Below are positions 7,421 through 14,943 of a stretch of DNA of 19,419 nucleotides, piece after piece. The DNA is from Nanobdellota archaeon (GTDB taxonomy: Archaea > Nanobdellota > Nanobdellia > Woesearchaeales > GW2011-AR15). Both the position numbers and the translations under genes were made by a program. Under the pieces are notes generated by a model. It worked only from the letters and a program-made list of their open reading frames with translations, made no database searches and had not been told where the DNA came from. The stretch spans positions 1-19,419 of the forward strand of contig JAHIYL010000027.1 in NCBI GenBank assembly GCA_018815145.1, given 5' to 3'. The first letter of the stretch is position 1, and each line of letters opens with the position of its first letter.

Positions 7421-7428
7421 TTTATATA
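7421..7428 (+). promoter_or_regulatory. TATA-like box for the surface-complex operon
   Basis: TTTATATA within AAGATTTATATAG is centred about 30 nt before the ATG at 7455, giving a predicted start only a few bases upstream of the codon. The 13-nt core is identical to that before the 6188 gene, so the two transcripts may be expressed together. Confidence 0.6.
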
Positions 7429-7454
7429 GTTTCTTTGTTCTAACCAATGATAGG

Positions 7455-9161
7455 ATGGCTGATGGGAATGGATTTAGTTTTACGGCACTTGCATTAGGAC
7501 TGAGTGGACTCCTGATTGGCGTAGGATTACTTTTGGTTGCTGTATTTTCAATGGTCCAAGTGGGACGGGTATTGATAATTGCTGGCATTGCTGTTTTGGT
7601 ATTCCACTTCATTCTTTTTCCTAAGATAACTGAATTTATCAATGCATATAAGGAGGACAGTGAAAACGGGAAATCTCGGTACGTGTTATTCCTCCTTTTC
7701 TTTATATTTATTCATTTAATGGATGCAGCCAACAACTTTTCAAGAGATGCGGGGAGTTCAACGCGTTTTTTTGGAGCATACATTCTGTTGGGACAGCTTG
7801 GCTTTTGGCTGGTTTTCGCAAAGGAATACAATAGCTTCTCAAAGGAATTTATCATCATGTTTTTTGCCAGCATATTCATATCAATTCTTTCATGGTTGGT
7901 ACCAATTCTTATAAAGACATATATTCCGGTGAATGGTTTTTTTTCCCTAATATCAATAACAGCAACAATAACAATTGCGCCTGCGTGGTTGATTTTCCTG
8001 TATTTCTATAAGCCAGCACAGGAATCACGCGCCCTTAATATTCTGCTTGATGGATATATTGCATTTTGGTTCATTATGCTCATAATGAACTACCTAACCT
8101 TTGATAATTTTGGTAGACTTGCAACAACAACAGGAGATCTTCCAGTATTTGCTGCCATATCAAGACTTTTCGCAATAGTGCTGAATGCAATTGCATCTAT
8201 CATCTCTTTGATAATGGGATTTGTCACTTCTGTTCCGACAGTTATAGCTACCGGCTTTGATAATGCTGTCCAGGTAGCGACAGGAAGATACTACGGTGGT
8301 GAGGAAGAGGAGTCAGAGGATGATAGGCAATTGGGCATAACTCTCGACAAAATTCAATCTGATATGAATGAATATTACATTGGTGACCCTGTATCTGTAT
8401 GGGCCAAACTGCAGGCCCGGACGCTTGATGAGAGGATGAATATACAATTTTCATGCTACGCTGTTGATGCAGAAGAAAATAAAATAAGCGGAACAACAGA
8501 TCCTCAGACACTATCAGTCGATTCATTTGAAGAGGAGATGATATCCTGTGATTTTGGGGAAGGAGCATTGGCTGAAGGATATTACAAGGTTGTTATTGTT
8601 GCAGATTTCAATTTTGAGACAACAGCATATCTCAAGGTTTTTTTCATGAACAAAGATACGATACGTGCATTGACAAGAGAAGGGAAGGAAGCTCAGCAGG
8701 AATATCCAATTATCGAGAGAACAAATGCAATATATACTGAGGGACCCATTGGCATTGGTATGGAGACTGTTGACAATCCACCTATAGGGGTGCCTGCTGG
8801 GGATACTGCAAAACCATTCTTGGGGATAACCATTGACAACAGATGGAATGGCATCATAGATAATGTGAATAATCTAAATATTATGATTCCGCAGACAATG
8901 GAACTGGATACATCATTGGCTTCATGCAAATTCGTAGCTTCAGGAACAGAGGGAGAAAACAGTGTGTATGTTCTCCAGAATCCAGGGACAATCGGACCGA
9001 TTGAATACTACAAATCTTTCAGGTGCAAAGTGATTGTTGACCTTTCAGATCTGGATGATGTGCCGGTCACTGTGCGTTATTTCAGGGCAAAAGCAGCCTA
9101 TGATTATATAATCTCAGCAGAGACAACAGTCCAGATACAGCCTGAAGAAGAGGTTATGTGA
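7455..9161 (+). CDS. Polytopic membrane protein with two outer beta domains
   Basis: The first ~265 of 568 residues are about eight transmembrane helices (8-31, 35-58, 76-90, 105-123, 130-155, 160-186, 195-214, 232-262). An acidic linker G-G-E-E-E-E-S-E-D-D (281-290) follows. Next are two beta-rich soluble domains: one at about 299-400 with C334 and C365, and one at about 430-562 with C491 and C524. The last domain resembles the C-terminal part of the three following lipoproteins, with the pattern Cys, then about 25 residues, then Y-x-Y, then an I-containing strand. I do not recognise the family and see no catalytic motif. The stop overlaps the next ATG by one base (TGATG), so synthesis is probably coupled to the first lipoprotein. 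A role as inner anchor of a surface complex is my inference. Confidence 0.75.
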   Translation: MADGNGFSFTALALGLSGLLIGVGLLLVAVFSMVQVGRVLIIAGIAVLVFHFILFPKITEFINAYKEDSENGKSRYVLFLLFFIFIHLMDAANNFSRDAGSSTRFFGAYILLGQLGFWLVFAKEYNSFSKEFIIMFFASIFISILSWLVPILIKTYIPVNGFFSLISITATITIAPAWLIFLYFYKPAQESRALNILLDGYIAFWFIMLIMNYLTFDNFGRLATTTGDLPVFAAISRLFAIVLNAIASIISLIMGFVTSVPTVIATGFDNAVQVATGRYYGGEEEESEDDRQLGITLDKIQSDMNEYYIGDPVSVWAKLQARTLDERMNIQFSCYAVDAEENKISGTTDPQTLSVDSFEEEMISCDFGEGALAEGYYKVVIVADFNFETTAYLKVFFMNKDTIRALTREGKEAQQEYPIIERTNAIYTEGPIGIGMETVDNPPIGVPAGDTAKPFLGITIDNRWNGIIDNVNNLNIMIPQTMELDTSLASCKFVASGTEGENSVYVLQNPGTIGPIEYYKSFRCKVIVDLSDLDDVPVTVRYFRAKAAYDYIISAETTVQIQPEEEVM

Positions 9162-10120
9162 TGAAGACTGTAGGAATTGTTATGGTTTTATGCCTTTTTT
9201 TATTTTTTGGATGCACTTTAGGAGGAAACAGTGGTCCAATCACAAGTCAAAATCTTTACAGAGGAGAACAGGGTCTGGAAATTGAGATTTTTGAAAAGAG
9301 CCTTCCTGAAAAAGTCTATGAAGAGCAGCAGTTTGATCTCATAATGAAGCTGACAAACAAAGGTGTACATCCAATAGATCCTGGTGATTCAATCCTCAAA
9401 GTGATACTTGAGAAAGATTATATGCAGTTTTCAGGAGGGAGCTATATCAATTCTCAGCAATTCACATTGGATGGAAAAGAGAATTTTGCACTGATTGATG
9501 ATTTTGAAATAAAGGAATACAAGCTTGAGTCAAAAATTCTTGACGAAGAAAGCCAGCTGCATCAAGTGAACATATTTGTTACAGCATGTTATAATTATGT
9601 TACAAAAGTGTTTGCTGATATATGCATTGACACAGATATCTATAATATTAAGCCGATTGAGAAGGTGTGTGAAGCAAAAACAATATCTCTTTCCGGAGGA
9701 CAGGGTGCACCTGTCTCTGTCACTAGAATTGAACCAAGCATGTTATCTGACCAGAATTCAGTCAAGCCACAATTCAAAATATACGTAAGCAACAGGGACA
9801 AGGGAACAGTGATTGAATATGGGGCTCTCAATACAATCTGTTCATCACAGACGCCAAATAAGGAAGATTATAATTTTGTTGAATTGACAGCTATTCAGTT
9901 TTCCGAATACACAATGACAGATTTTGACTGCAAACCAAATAGGATGGGCAAAGTATTTACAAAATTGGACAATGAAGAAAACTTCATCATATGCACACTA
10001 ATGGAAGGGAGGCTTCCTGACTCAGTTGTGACCTATGAGACTCCTCTCTACATTGAATTAAGATATGGATACACAATATCTGAGTCAGCATCAATTACAA
10101 TAGAAAATATACCTGCATAA
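9161..10120 (+). CDS. Surface lipoprotein, paralogue 1 of 3
   Basis: This 319-residue secreted protein has a hydrophobic signal ending in F-F-G-C18, a lipobox-like site where C18 would be lipidated. The mature part begins with Y-R-G-E-Q-G-L-E, shared with the next two genes. It then has two beta-rich halves joined around S-G-G-Q-G-A-P-V (near residue 183). Beyond the lipobox there are six cysteines, in the settings A-C-Y-N-Y, I-C-I-D, V-C, I-C-S-S, D-C-K and I-C-T. The same six are found in both paralogues and could make three disulfides. The first half resembles adhesion-type beta domains (CARDB-like), but this is weak. The ATG at 9161 is preferred over the GTG at 9158: it forms a TGATG overlap with the upstream stop, with AGAGGT just upstream as ribosome-binding site. 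Confidence 0.8.
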   Translation: MKTVGIVMVLCLFLFFGCTLGGNSGPITSQNLYRGEQGLEIEIFEKSLPEKVYEEQQFDLIMKLTNKGVHPIDPGDSILKVILEKDYMQFSGGSYINSQQFTLDGKENFALIDDFEIKEYKLESKILDEESQLHQVNIFVTACYNYVTKVFADICIDTDIYNIKPIEKVCEAKTISLSGGQGAPVSVTRIEPSMLSDQNSVKPQFKIYVSNRDKGTVIEYGALNTICSSQTPNKEDYNFVELTAIQFSEYTMTDFDCKPNRMGKVFTKLDNEENFIICTLMEGRLPDSVVTYETPLYIELRYGYTISESASITIENIPA

Positions 10121-10126
10121 AACAAA

Positions 10127-10138
10127 AAATTAATATAG
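10127..10138 (+). promoter_or_regulatory. Possible internal TATA-like box
   Basis: AATTAATATAG in the 35-nt gap between lipoproteins 1 and 2 is centred about 23 nt before the ATG at 10156. It may let the second lipoprotein be transcribed independently as a leaderless mRNA. There is no Shine-Dalgarno sequence before that ATG. Confidence 0.4.
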
Positions 10139-10155
10139 CTACATTATATATTTTC

Positions 10156-11133
10156 ATGATGAATATAAAAAACAACAAGATGCCCGCAAAAAATCTTTTT
10201 CAAATCTTCATTCTGATAATCATATCAATATCAATCCTAGCGTGTACAAATTCATCAAATAATTCAGGAGATGTGAATATGGATGAAGAATACAGAAAAG
10301 GTACTCAGGGACTTGAGATGAAATTTTTGCCGGAACTGCCACCTACGAGCGTGTTTGATACATATCCTCTTTCGGTTATGGTAGAATACAGGAACGCGGG
10401 AGCCTCTACCATAGATAATGGAATTATATATCTAAGCGGCTATGACTCAAGATACGTCAATCTCCAGTCAACATCTTCCGGAGACAATAGGTGGGTAATA
10501 GGGGGATTGGATGGAAAATCTACTTTCAATCCAAAAGGACTGTACTCAGAAATTGCTGAGTTCACAACTTATAGCGTTGATGTTGATCCTATTCCGGGTG
10601 TTGATTCTTTCGGACAAACCATAAAAGCCACTGCCTGCTACGAATATGTGACAGGTGCATTTCCCCTGATATGTGTTGATCCTACTCTTGGAAGAGGAAC
10701 TGTGACTGAAAAGGTATGCACCGTGCACCCGGTATCCCTCAGCGGAGGACAGGGTGCGCCTGTCTCTATCACTAAGGTTGATCAGGAAATGGCAGCAGGT
10801 CAGAGCGGGACTTCAAAGGTGATTTTCAAGATTGCCGTAAAGAATGAAGGAAGAGGCACACCATTCAATGTGCAAAGGGGTATTGAGAACTGTCATTCTG
10901 AATTATCATATGCCGATGTTGATATTGTGAATCTTGACAGTGTCAGTTTTTCAGGGAACAACCTTCAATGCCAGCCAAGCCAGTTAAGGCTTACCGGCGG
11001 GCAGGGTTTTGCAATATGCAGTTATGAAGGTAGTTTTGGTGAAGATGCATTTGAGACACCGCTGAGTATCACTTTGAGATATGGTTACAGAGATTCAATA
11101 CAGACCAGTGTCAGGATAGTGAATATAAGTTAA
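10156..11133 (+). CDS. Surface lipoprotein, paralogue 2 of 3
   Basis: This 325-residue lipoprotein has a basic start, a hydrophobic stretch and the lipobox I-L-A-C30. The mature start Y-R-K-G-T-Q-G-L-E-M-K-F, then L-P-P-x-x-V-F-D, parallels paralogues 1 and 3. The middle carries L-S-G-G-Q-G-A-P-V-S-I-T, identical over nine residues to paralogue 1, and is followed by the second beta half ending in L-R-Y-G-Y. All six shared cysteines are present (A-C-Y-E-Y, I-C-V-D, V-C, N-C, Q-C, I-C). No enzyme motif is visible. It is closest to paralogue 1, suggesting recent duplication of that pair. The role is unknown; a cell-surface binding or structural part is inferred from the lipid anchor and beta folds. 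Confidence 0.8.
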   Translation: MMNIKNNKMPAKNLFQIFILIIISISILACTNSSNNSGDVNMDEEYRKGTQGLEMKFLPELPPTSVFDTYPLSVMVEYRNAGASTIDNGIIYLSGYDSRYVNLQSTSSGDNRWVIGGLDGKSTFNPKGLYSEIAEFTTYSVDVDPIPGVDSFGQTIKATACYEYVTGAFPLICVDPTLGRGTVTEKVCTVHPVSLSGGQGAPVSITKVDQEMAAGQSGTSKVIFKIAVKNEGRGTPFNVQRGIENCHSELSYADVDIVNLDSVSFSGNNLQCQPSQLRLTGGQGFAICSYEGSFGEDAFETPLSITLRYGYRDSIQTSVRIVNIS

Positions 11134-11154
11134 AACATACAATTATCCAAAAGA

Positions 11155-11212
11155 TTTTTAAAATATAATGATGTTAGTACTCATATAGATGTTCATATTA
11201 AAAAAAAGGTGG
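11155..11212 (+). promoter_or_regulatory. Promoter and ribosome-binding site of lipoprotein 3
   Basis: TTTTTAAAATATAA (11155-11168) could be a TATA box giving a start near 11187. A leader of about 30 nt would then carry AGGTGG (11207-11212), five bases before the ATG at 11218. This is a good match to an archaeal anti-SD. It decides the start against the GTG at 11209, which lies inside the SD itself. Confidence 0.5.
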
Positions 11213-11217
11213 AAAAA

Positions 11218-12186
11218 ATGAGGGAAAAATATTTAGTGATTCTTGTAATAATTCTGCTTGTGTTTACTGGTTGTGAAGATGGCGACAGCGGTACAGTCAG
11301 CACCAGTGATCCCTATCTTGGCGGTCAGGACGGTATTCAGATGAAGTTTCTTGAGGGACTTCCCCCGGATTATGTATTTGACAATGGAGGATATGGGTTT
11401 GGAATAGCTATACAGCTTGAAAATGTAGGAGAGAGCAGTGTTGATCCTAATAATGCACAGGTTGAAATAATAGGTATTAATCCAAAAGACTTCAATCTGA
11501 ACAGCCAGGATGATCTCAGAAAAAACATTGATGGAGAATTGGTCGGGGCAAAAAAGAATTTCAATGGTGACAAGCTCCCCGGAGGATTGACAGTTGTTGA
11601 GTTTTCAGATCTGAATTATATGATTGATCTGCCTGGAAATACAGGTCTTAAATTGAGAGCAGAGCTCTGTTACCAATATACCACTTTTACTTCCACAAAA
11701 TTATGTATTAAGAGGAATGTCCTGGAAAACCTGAACAACCAGAAAATCTGTGAATTGTCAGGTGAGAAAAACCCACAGAATTCAGGTGGTCCTGTCCATA
11801 TTACTTCCATGAAAGAGACACCGATGGGTCAGGATAAGATACAGTTGGCATTTATTATAAAAAATGTAAAGCCTGTCCCAGGAATAATTTTCAAGAGCGG
11901 AACAGGATGTGATGACAGGATAAATAATCCGGATATCAATAAGGTGTATCTTGATTTCATCACAGATATTGATGGCGTCAGACCTGTATGCCAGGGCTTT
12001 GCAGAAGGTCACAGAGGAGAAGTCACGCTCTATGGCGGCGAGCCAAGGATTGTGACATGCACTCTTGATATATCCGGAGTAGATTCCATATTCGAAAAAG
12101 TCTTTCAAGTGAATCTAGAATATAATTATCTGCAGTACATTGAAAGACCATTAGAAATAAGGGATGTCTCAACAGCACCAAATTAA
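11218..12186 (+). CDS. Surface lipoprotein, paralogue 3 of 3
   Basis: This 322-residue lipoprotein is the most divergent of the three. Its signal ends in V-F-T-G-C19. The mature protein has Y-L-G-G-Q-D-G-I-Q-M-K-F, then L-P-P-D-Y-V-F-D, matching the paralogue N-terminal motif. The linker is reduced to N-S-G-G-P-V-H-I-T, and a longer insert occurs around residues 95-125. The six shared cysteines are kept (L-C-Y-Q-Y, L-C-I-K, I-C, G-C, V-C, T-C), and the end has L-E-Y-N-Y. The frame opens at a GTG at 11209, but the ATG at 11218 has a well-placed AGGTGG. The gene is convergent with the coiled-coil gene at 12202, with 15 nt between. Confidence 0.8.
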   Translation: MREKYLVILVIILLVFTGCEDGDSGTVSTSDPYLGGQDGIQMKFLEGLPPDYVFDNGGYGFGIAIQLENVGESSVDPNNAQVEIIGINPKDFNLNSQDDLRKNIDGELVGAKKNFNGDKLPGGLTVVEFSDLNYMIDLPGNTGLKLRAELCYQYTTFTSTKLCIKRNVLENLNNQKICELSGEKNPQNSGGPVHITSMKETPMGQDKIQLAFIIKNVKPVPGIIFKSGTGCDDRINNPDINKVYLDFITDIDGVRPVCQGFAEGHRGEVTLYGGEPRIVTCTLDISGVDSIFEKVFQVNLEYNYLQYIERPLEIRDVSTAPN

Positions 12187-12196
12187 CTCGTTAGAA

Positions 12197-12203
12197 TTTT
12201 TTT
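12197..12203 (+). terminator. Poly-T terminator after lipoprotein operon
   Basis: Seven consecutive T residues start 11 nt after the lipoprotein 3 stop. Archaeal RNA polymerase can terminate on such T-tracts without a hairpin. The run overlaps the stop codon of the convergent minus-strand gene. Confidence 0.5.
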
Positions 12204-12984
12204 AATCTTGTTTTTCAGATTCAATTTTTTCAAGAATTTCTGTACGTGTATTCAAAGATTTATTCTCAAAATTATCAATCAGCATTTTGATTGCTGAGAA
12301 CATCTTTTCTCTCTTAACTTTATTTACTCTGAGGACTTCATGATACATTGAGAGATCGTTTTTCAGGGATTCTATCCTTGATTTGAGTTCAATCTCTTTT
12401 TCCATGTGTTCCTGAGAAATCATATGGAGCTCTTTGTCGTGCCTGCTCCATATCTGGTTCAGTTTGTTCTTGAATGTTTCCTGCTCCTGTTCAATCCGTA
12501 CACCCATCTCATTAACAAGGATTTTTAATTCATTATTTTCTTTTTCAAATCTTTTACTGTGTTCAACAAGTCTTTTTGAAAAACTTTCTGATTCAGTATA
12601 TTTCCTCTTATATGTCATTATCTCATTGTCTTTTTCAATGAGCATCCTATTTAACCTTTCCAATGTAGCCTTATGTCCTTTTAGAAGTGTAGAATCAATT
12701 CTTTGAAATTTGATATCATATTCTTTTATGATACTTGTCTGCTCGTCGATTATTCCTTTGAGATTGCTGATCTTTTCTTCATAGTCGTCTACAATCTGGC
12801 TGTGCGCCTCTTTTTTTATGTCCTCAATATTCTTCATCAGGAAAGAAAGAGCAATCTCAGCATTCTCAAGTTTCTTGTTAAGTTCAGGATTACTTGTAGA
12901 ACTCTGTCCTTTGGTTGTTTTTGAACCTATCCTGAGCTTTTCAACATCAGGCAATTTTTTTGTGGCCTGCATAGTCTTTCTCAT
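12202..12984 (-). CDS. Coiled-coil protein in the RFC operon
   Basis: This 260-residue protein is rich in Glu, Lys, Leu and Ile with heptad-like spacing. From about residue 30 to the end it should form long coiled coils. A basic N-terminal tail (M-R-K-T-M-Q-A-T-K-K) and a low-complexity segment with serine and threonine (about 21-32) precede them. There is no signal peptide, membrane helix or Walker motif, so it is not an SMC/Rad50 ATPase. It begins 4 nt after the stop of the RFC small subunit gene on the same strand, so they are very likely co-transcribed. A structural or DNA-associated role is only a guess from that linkage. I do not recognise the family. Confidence 0.7.
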   Translation of the reverse strand: MRKTMQATKKLPDVEKLRIGSKTTKGQSSTSNPELNKKLENAEIALSFLMKNIEDIKKEAHSQIVDDYEEKISNLKGIIDEQTSIIKEYDIKFQRIDSTLLKGHKATLERLNRMLIEKDNEIMTYKRKYTESESFSKRLVEHSKRFEKENNELKILVNEMGVRIEQEQETFKNKLNQIWSRHDKELHMISQEHMEKEIELKSRIESLKNDLSMYHEVLRVNKVKREKMFSAIKMLIDNFENKSLNTRTEILEKIESEKQD

Positions 12985-12988
12985 TTAA

Positions 12989-13942
12989 TTATTTGGCCAA
13001 TAGCATTATCCCTGCAAGGAGAGCTTCAAGCTGCAAAAACTCATCGCTTCCCTCTACAAGCCTGAATTCGATCTCACCGCAAAGTTTGATCATATCAAGC
13101 TTTTTTTTATCAGGTGCCGGGATATTCCAAATCTCTTTCTGTATCTGTTTTATCAGATCTATACCGGATAAGCCATTGTCAAGCATGGTGTTCAGAAGTT
13201 TTTTTCTGGCTTCAAGAAATTTTCCTTGTACAGTCTCATCGAGAATCTCTTTTACCTCTTTTGGAAGTGCCTGGGATGCAATTGAATATATGGTTTTCTC
13301 AGTTATCTTGTCAGTCACCGCGGCAGAGGATTGCAGTATATTCTCAAGTTTTCTGCAGTCTCCATGACTTACATCAAATAGTGCTTCCTTTGCCTTGTCA
13401 TCAATTGAGATGTTCTCATTCTTTGCAATCTTTCCAATTATATCAAAAATATGTTCCTTAGCCAGAGGTTTGAACTTGAATATTGCGCATCGGCTCTGAA
13501 TAGGATCAAGGATTTTGGAAGAGAAATTGCATGAGAGCACAAATCTGCAAGTTTTTGTGTAAATTTCCATTGTCCTCCTGAGCGCCTGCTGTGCTTCTTT
13601 TGTAAGAGCATCACACTCATCCAGGAAGATCACTTTGAAAGGAACATTTCCAATGGATCTTGTCCTTGCAAAATCCTTGACCTTGACCCTGACCACATCT
13701 ATACCTCTCTCATCTGAAGCATTTAATTCCAAAAAATTATCTCTCCAGGATTCGCCAAACAACTTTTTTGCGATCACCAGTGCGAGACTACTCTTGCCAA
13801 CACCTGCTGGTCCGGCAAACATAAGGTGCGGCATGTTTTTCTGCTCAACAAAGGCCGTAACTCTTTTGACTATATGTTCTTGTCCCTTAACCTCGGAAAA
13901 GTCCTGCGGCCGGTACTTTTCTGTCCATATTGTGCTCTCCAT
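12989..13942 (-). CDS. rfcS: Replication factor C small subunit
   Basis: This 317-residue AAA+ clamp loader subunit loads the PCNA sliding clamp onto primed DNA. It starts with the family motif W-T-E-K-Y-R-P (6-12). It has Walker A G-P-A-G-V-G-K-S (44-51), Walker B V-I-F-L-D-E-C-D (104-111), sensor 1 around F-V-L-S-C-N (134-139) and the S-R-C arginine-finger motif (150-152). The helical collar domain follows. Length is normal and no intein is present, although archaeal RFC genes often carry one. The large subunit is not in the window. A minus-strand TATA-like TTTATAAATA (13968-13977) lies about 31 nt before the ATG. Confidence 0.96.
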   Translation of the reverse strand: MESTIWTEKYRPQDFSEVKGQEHIVKRVTAFVEQKNMPHLMFAGPAGVGKSSLALVIAKKLFGESWRDNFLELNASDERGIDVVRVKVKDFARTRSIGNVPFKVIFLDECDALTKEAQQALRRTMEIYTKTCRFVLSCNFSSKILDPIQSRCAIFKFKPLAKEHIFDIIGKIAKNENISIDDKAKEALFDVSHGDCRKLENILQSSAAVTDKITEKTIYSIASQALPKEVKEILDETVQGKFLEARKKLLNTMLDNGLSGIDLIKQIQKEIWNIPAPDKKKLDMIKLCGEIEFRLVEGSDEFLQLEALLAGIMLLAK

Positions 13943-14048
13943 TTTACACTTCTTTAAAATAGAACAATATTTATAAATTTTTGTTAAGAGTACTATTAAT
14001 AATAGAGAAAAAATAAAAATAAATTTGTTTATATATCAGGTGATAAAT
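13943..14048. promoter_or_regulatory. Divergent promoter region, rfcS (-) / HD gene (+)
   Basis: This AT-rich 106-nt spacer contains the minus-strand TATA-like box at 13968-13977 for rfcS. For the HD gene the position is less clear. TATTAATAAT (about 13994-14003) would leave a short leader that includes GGTGAT (14039-14044). TTTATATATC (14028-14036) is too close to the ATG at 14049 to serve it. Confidence 0.4.
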
Positions 14049-14834
14049 ATGAAAATTCATGTCCCTGCCAAGGGAAATACAAAGCTTGAAAAAATAATGG
14101 AGAGAGTCAACTGCAATATTGAACTTCAGTCATATCTCAAAGCTTCAAATGTTCTTGCTGTCAATCGGCTGAAGATAAACGACCATGGGCCTGTGCATGT
14201 GACAATTGTGGCAAATATTGCTCTGAAGATTTTTCGAAACCTTATCAAATTTGGGATAAAGCCAGCCATAGTCAAAGATTTTAATGAAGAGAAATTTACA
14301 GTCCATGATGCAGAGGCGGTAGTGTTTCTGGCATCAATTCTTCATGATATAGGCCATTTCATGGGAAGAGAGGACCATGAGAAAAACAGCCTGTTTGTGG
14401 CAAAAGATATTGTAGAAGAGGTTTTGGATGGGATTTATGAAGATGAGCAAAGGCATATCATGCTTGCGGAAGTGCTGCAGGCCATGGTCACCCATGATTC
14501 AGATGTAAGGGCCCTTACTTTGGAAGGAGGGGTTGTCAGGATATCAGATGCACTTGATATGAAGGAAGGCAGGGCAAGAATTCCTTTTGATGAAGGTTAT
14601 GTCTCTATCCATTCTGTTTCAGCAATGTCAATAGAAGAGGTAAATATCTCTGCAAGCAGGAAATATCCTGTTGAAATTGAGATAATAATGACAAATTCTG
14701 CAGGCATATTCCAGGTAGATAATCTGCTGAAGAAGAAGATAACCGGATCGACTCTTGAAAAATATATTCATGTGATTGCCAAAGTCAAGTCAGGGCAGGA
14801 AGAGAAGATTGTCAACAAGTGGGAGTTTAACTAG
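14049..14834 (+). CDS. HD-domain metal-dependent phosphohydrolase
   Basis: This 261-residue protein carries an HD-superfamily metal site: H46 and H50 in the N-terminal helix region, H99-D100 in L-H-D-I-G-H103, further histidines H110 and H149 in T-H-D, and D167 in R-I-S-D-A-L-D-M. The HD core spans roughly residues 45-175. A C-terminal domain of about 85 residues with alternating strands follows. Family members hydrolyse phosphate esters such as nucleotides or cyclic nucleotides, but the substrate is not evident. It resembles archaeal conserved HD proteins of this size (probably COG3294). A TTG at 14025 would extend the frame by eight residues. The ATG at 14049 is preferred because GGTGAT lies five bases upstream of it. 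The poly-T hairpin after the gene separates it from the defence cassette. Confidence 0.88.
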   Translation: MKIHVPAKGNTKLEKIMERVNCNIELQSYLKASNVLAVNRLKINDHGPVHVTIVANIALKIFRNLIKFGIKPAIVKDFNEEKFTVHDAEAVVFLASILHDIGHFMGREDHEKNSLFVAKDIVEEVLDGIYEDEQRHIMLAEVLQAMVTHDSDVRALTLEGGVVRISDALDMKEGRARIPFDEGYVSIHSVSAMSIEEVNISASRKYPVEIEIIMTNSAGIFQVDNLLKKKITGSTLEKYIHVIAKVKSGQEEKIVNKWEFN

Positions 14835-14860
14835 ATAAATATAAGGATGATGAACTTAAA

Positions 14861-14878
14861 TAAAAAAAGTGTTTTTTA
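14861..14878 (+). terminator. Hairpin plus T-tract terminator after the HD gene
   Basis: TAAAAAA (14861-14867) and TTTTTTA (14872-14878) form a perfect 7-bp stem with the 4-nt loop AGTG, ending in a T-run. This is 26 nt after the HD stop. It could stop transcription of the HD gene and shield the downstream cassette. Confidence 0.5.
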
Positions 14879-14907
14879 CGCTAACGCCATAATAGTTAGT
14901 AGCAAGA

Positions 14908-14943
14908 CATATAAACATATGGGTTTATATGAGTTCATATGGG
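14908..14943 (+). promoter_or_regulatory. TATA box and operator-like palindromes of the defence cassette
   Basis: ATATAAA (14909-14915) is a TATA-like box whose predicted start falls at about 14936-14940, on the ATG of the RHH gene at 14939. Overlapping it are ATAAAC-ATATGG-GTTTAT (14911-14928), the palindrome ATATGA-GT-TCATAT (14927-14940) and a direct repeat CATATGGG at 14916 and 14936, 20 nt apart. Ribbon-helix-helix proteins typically bind such short repeated half-sites, so autoregulation by the first gene is likely. A further inverted repeat, CTAAC (14881-14885) and GTTAG (14895-14899), lies upstream. Confidence 0.6.

Noticed and set aside
12202..12984. SMC/Rad50-like ATPase
   Set aside because: There is no Walker A, Walker B or signature motif and the protein is only 260 residues of coiled coil.
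12993..13461. Plus-strand ORFs of 115-124 codons over rfcS
   Set aside because: They are antisense to the RFC small subunit, whose motifs are unambiguous.
14025..14048. TTG start for the HD gene
   Set aside because: It overlaps a TATA-like stretch and lacks a ribosome-binding site, whereas the ATG at 14049 has GGTGAT just upstream.
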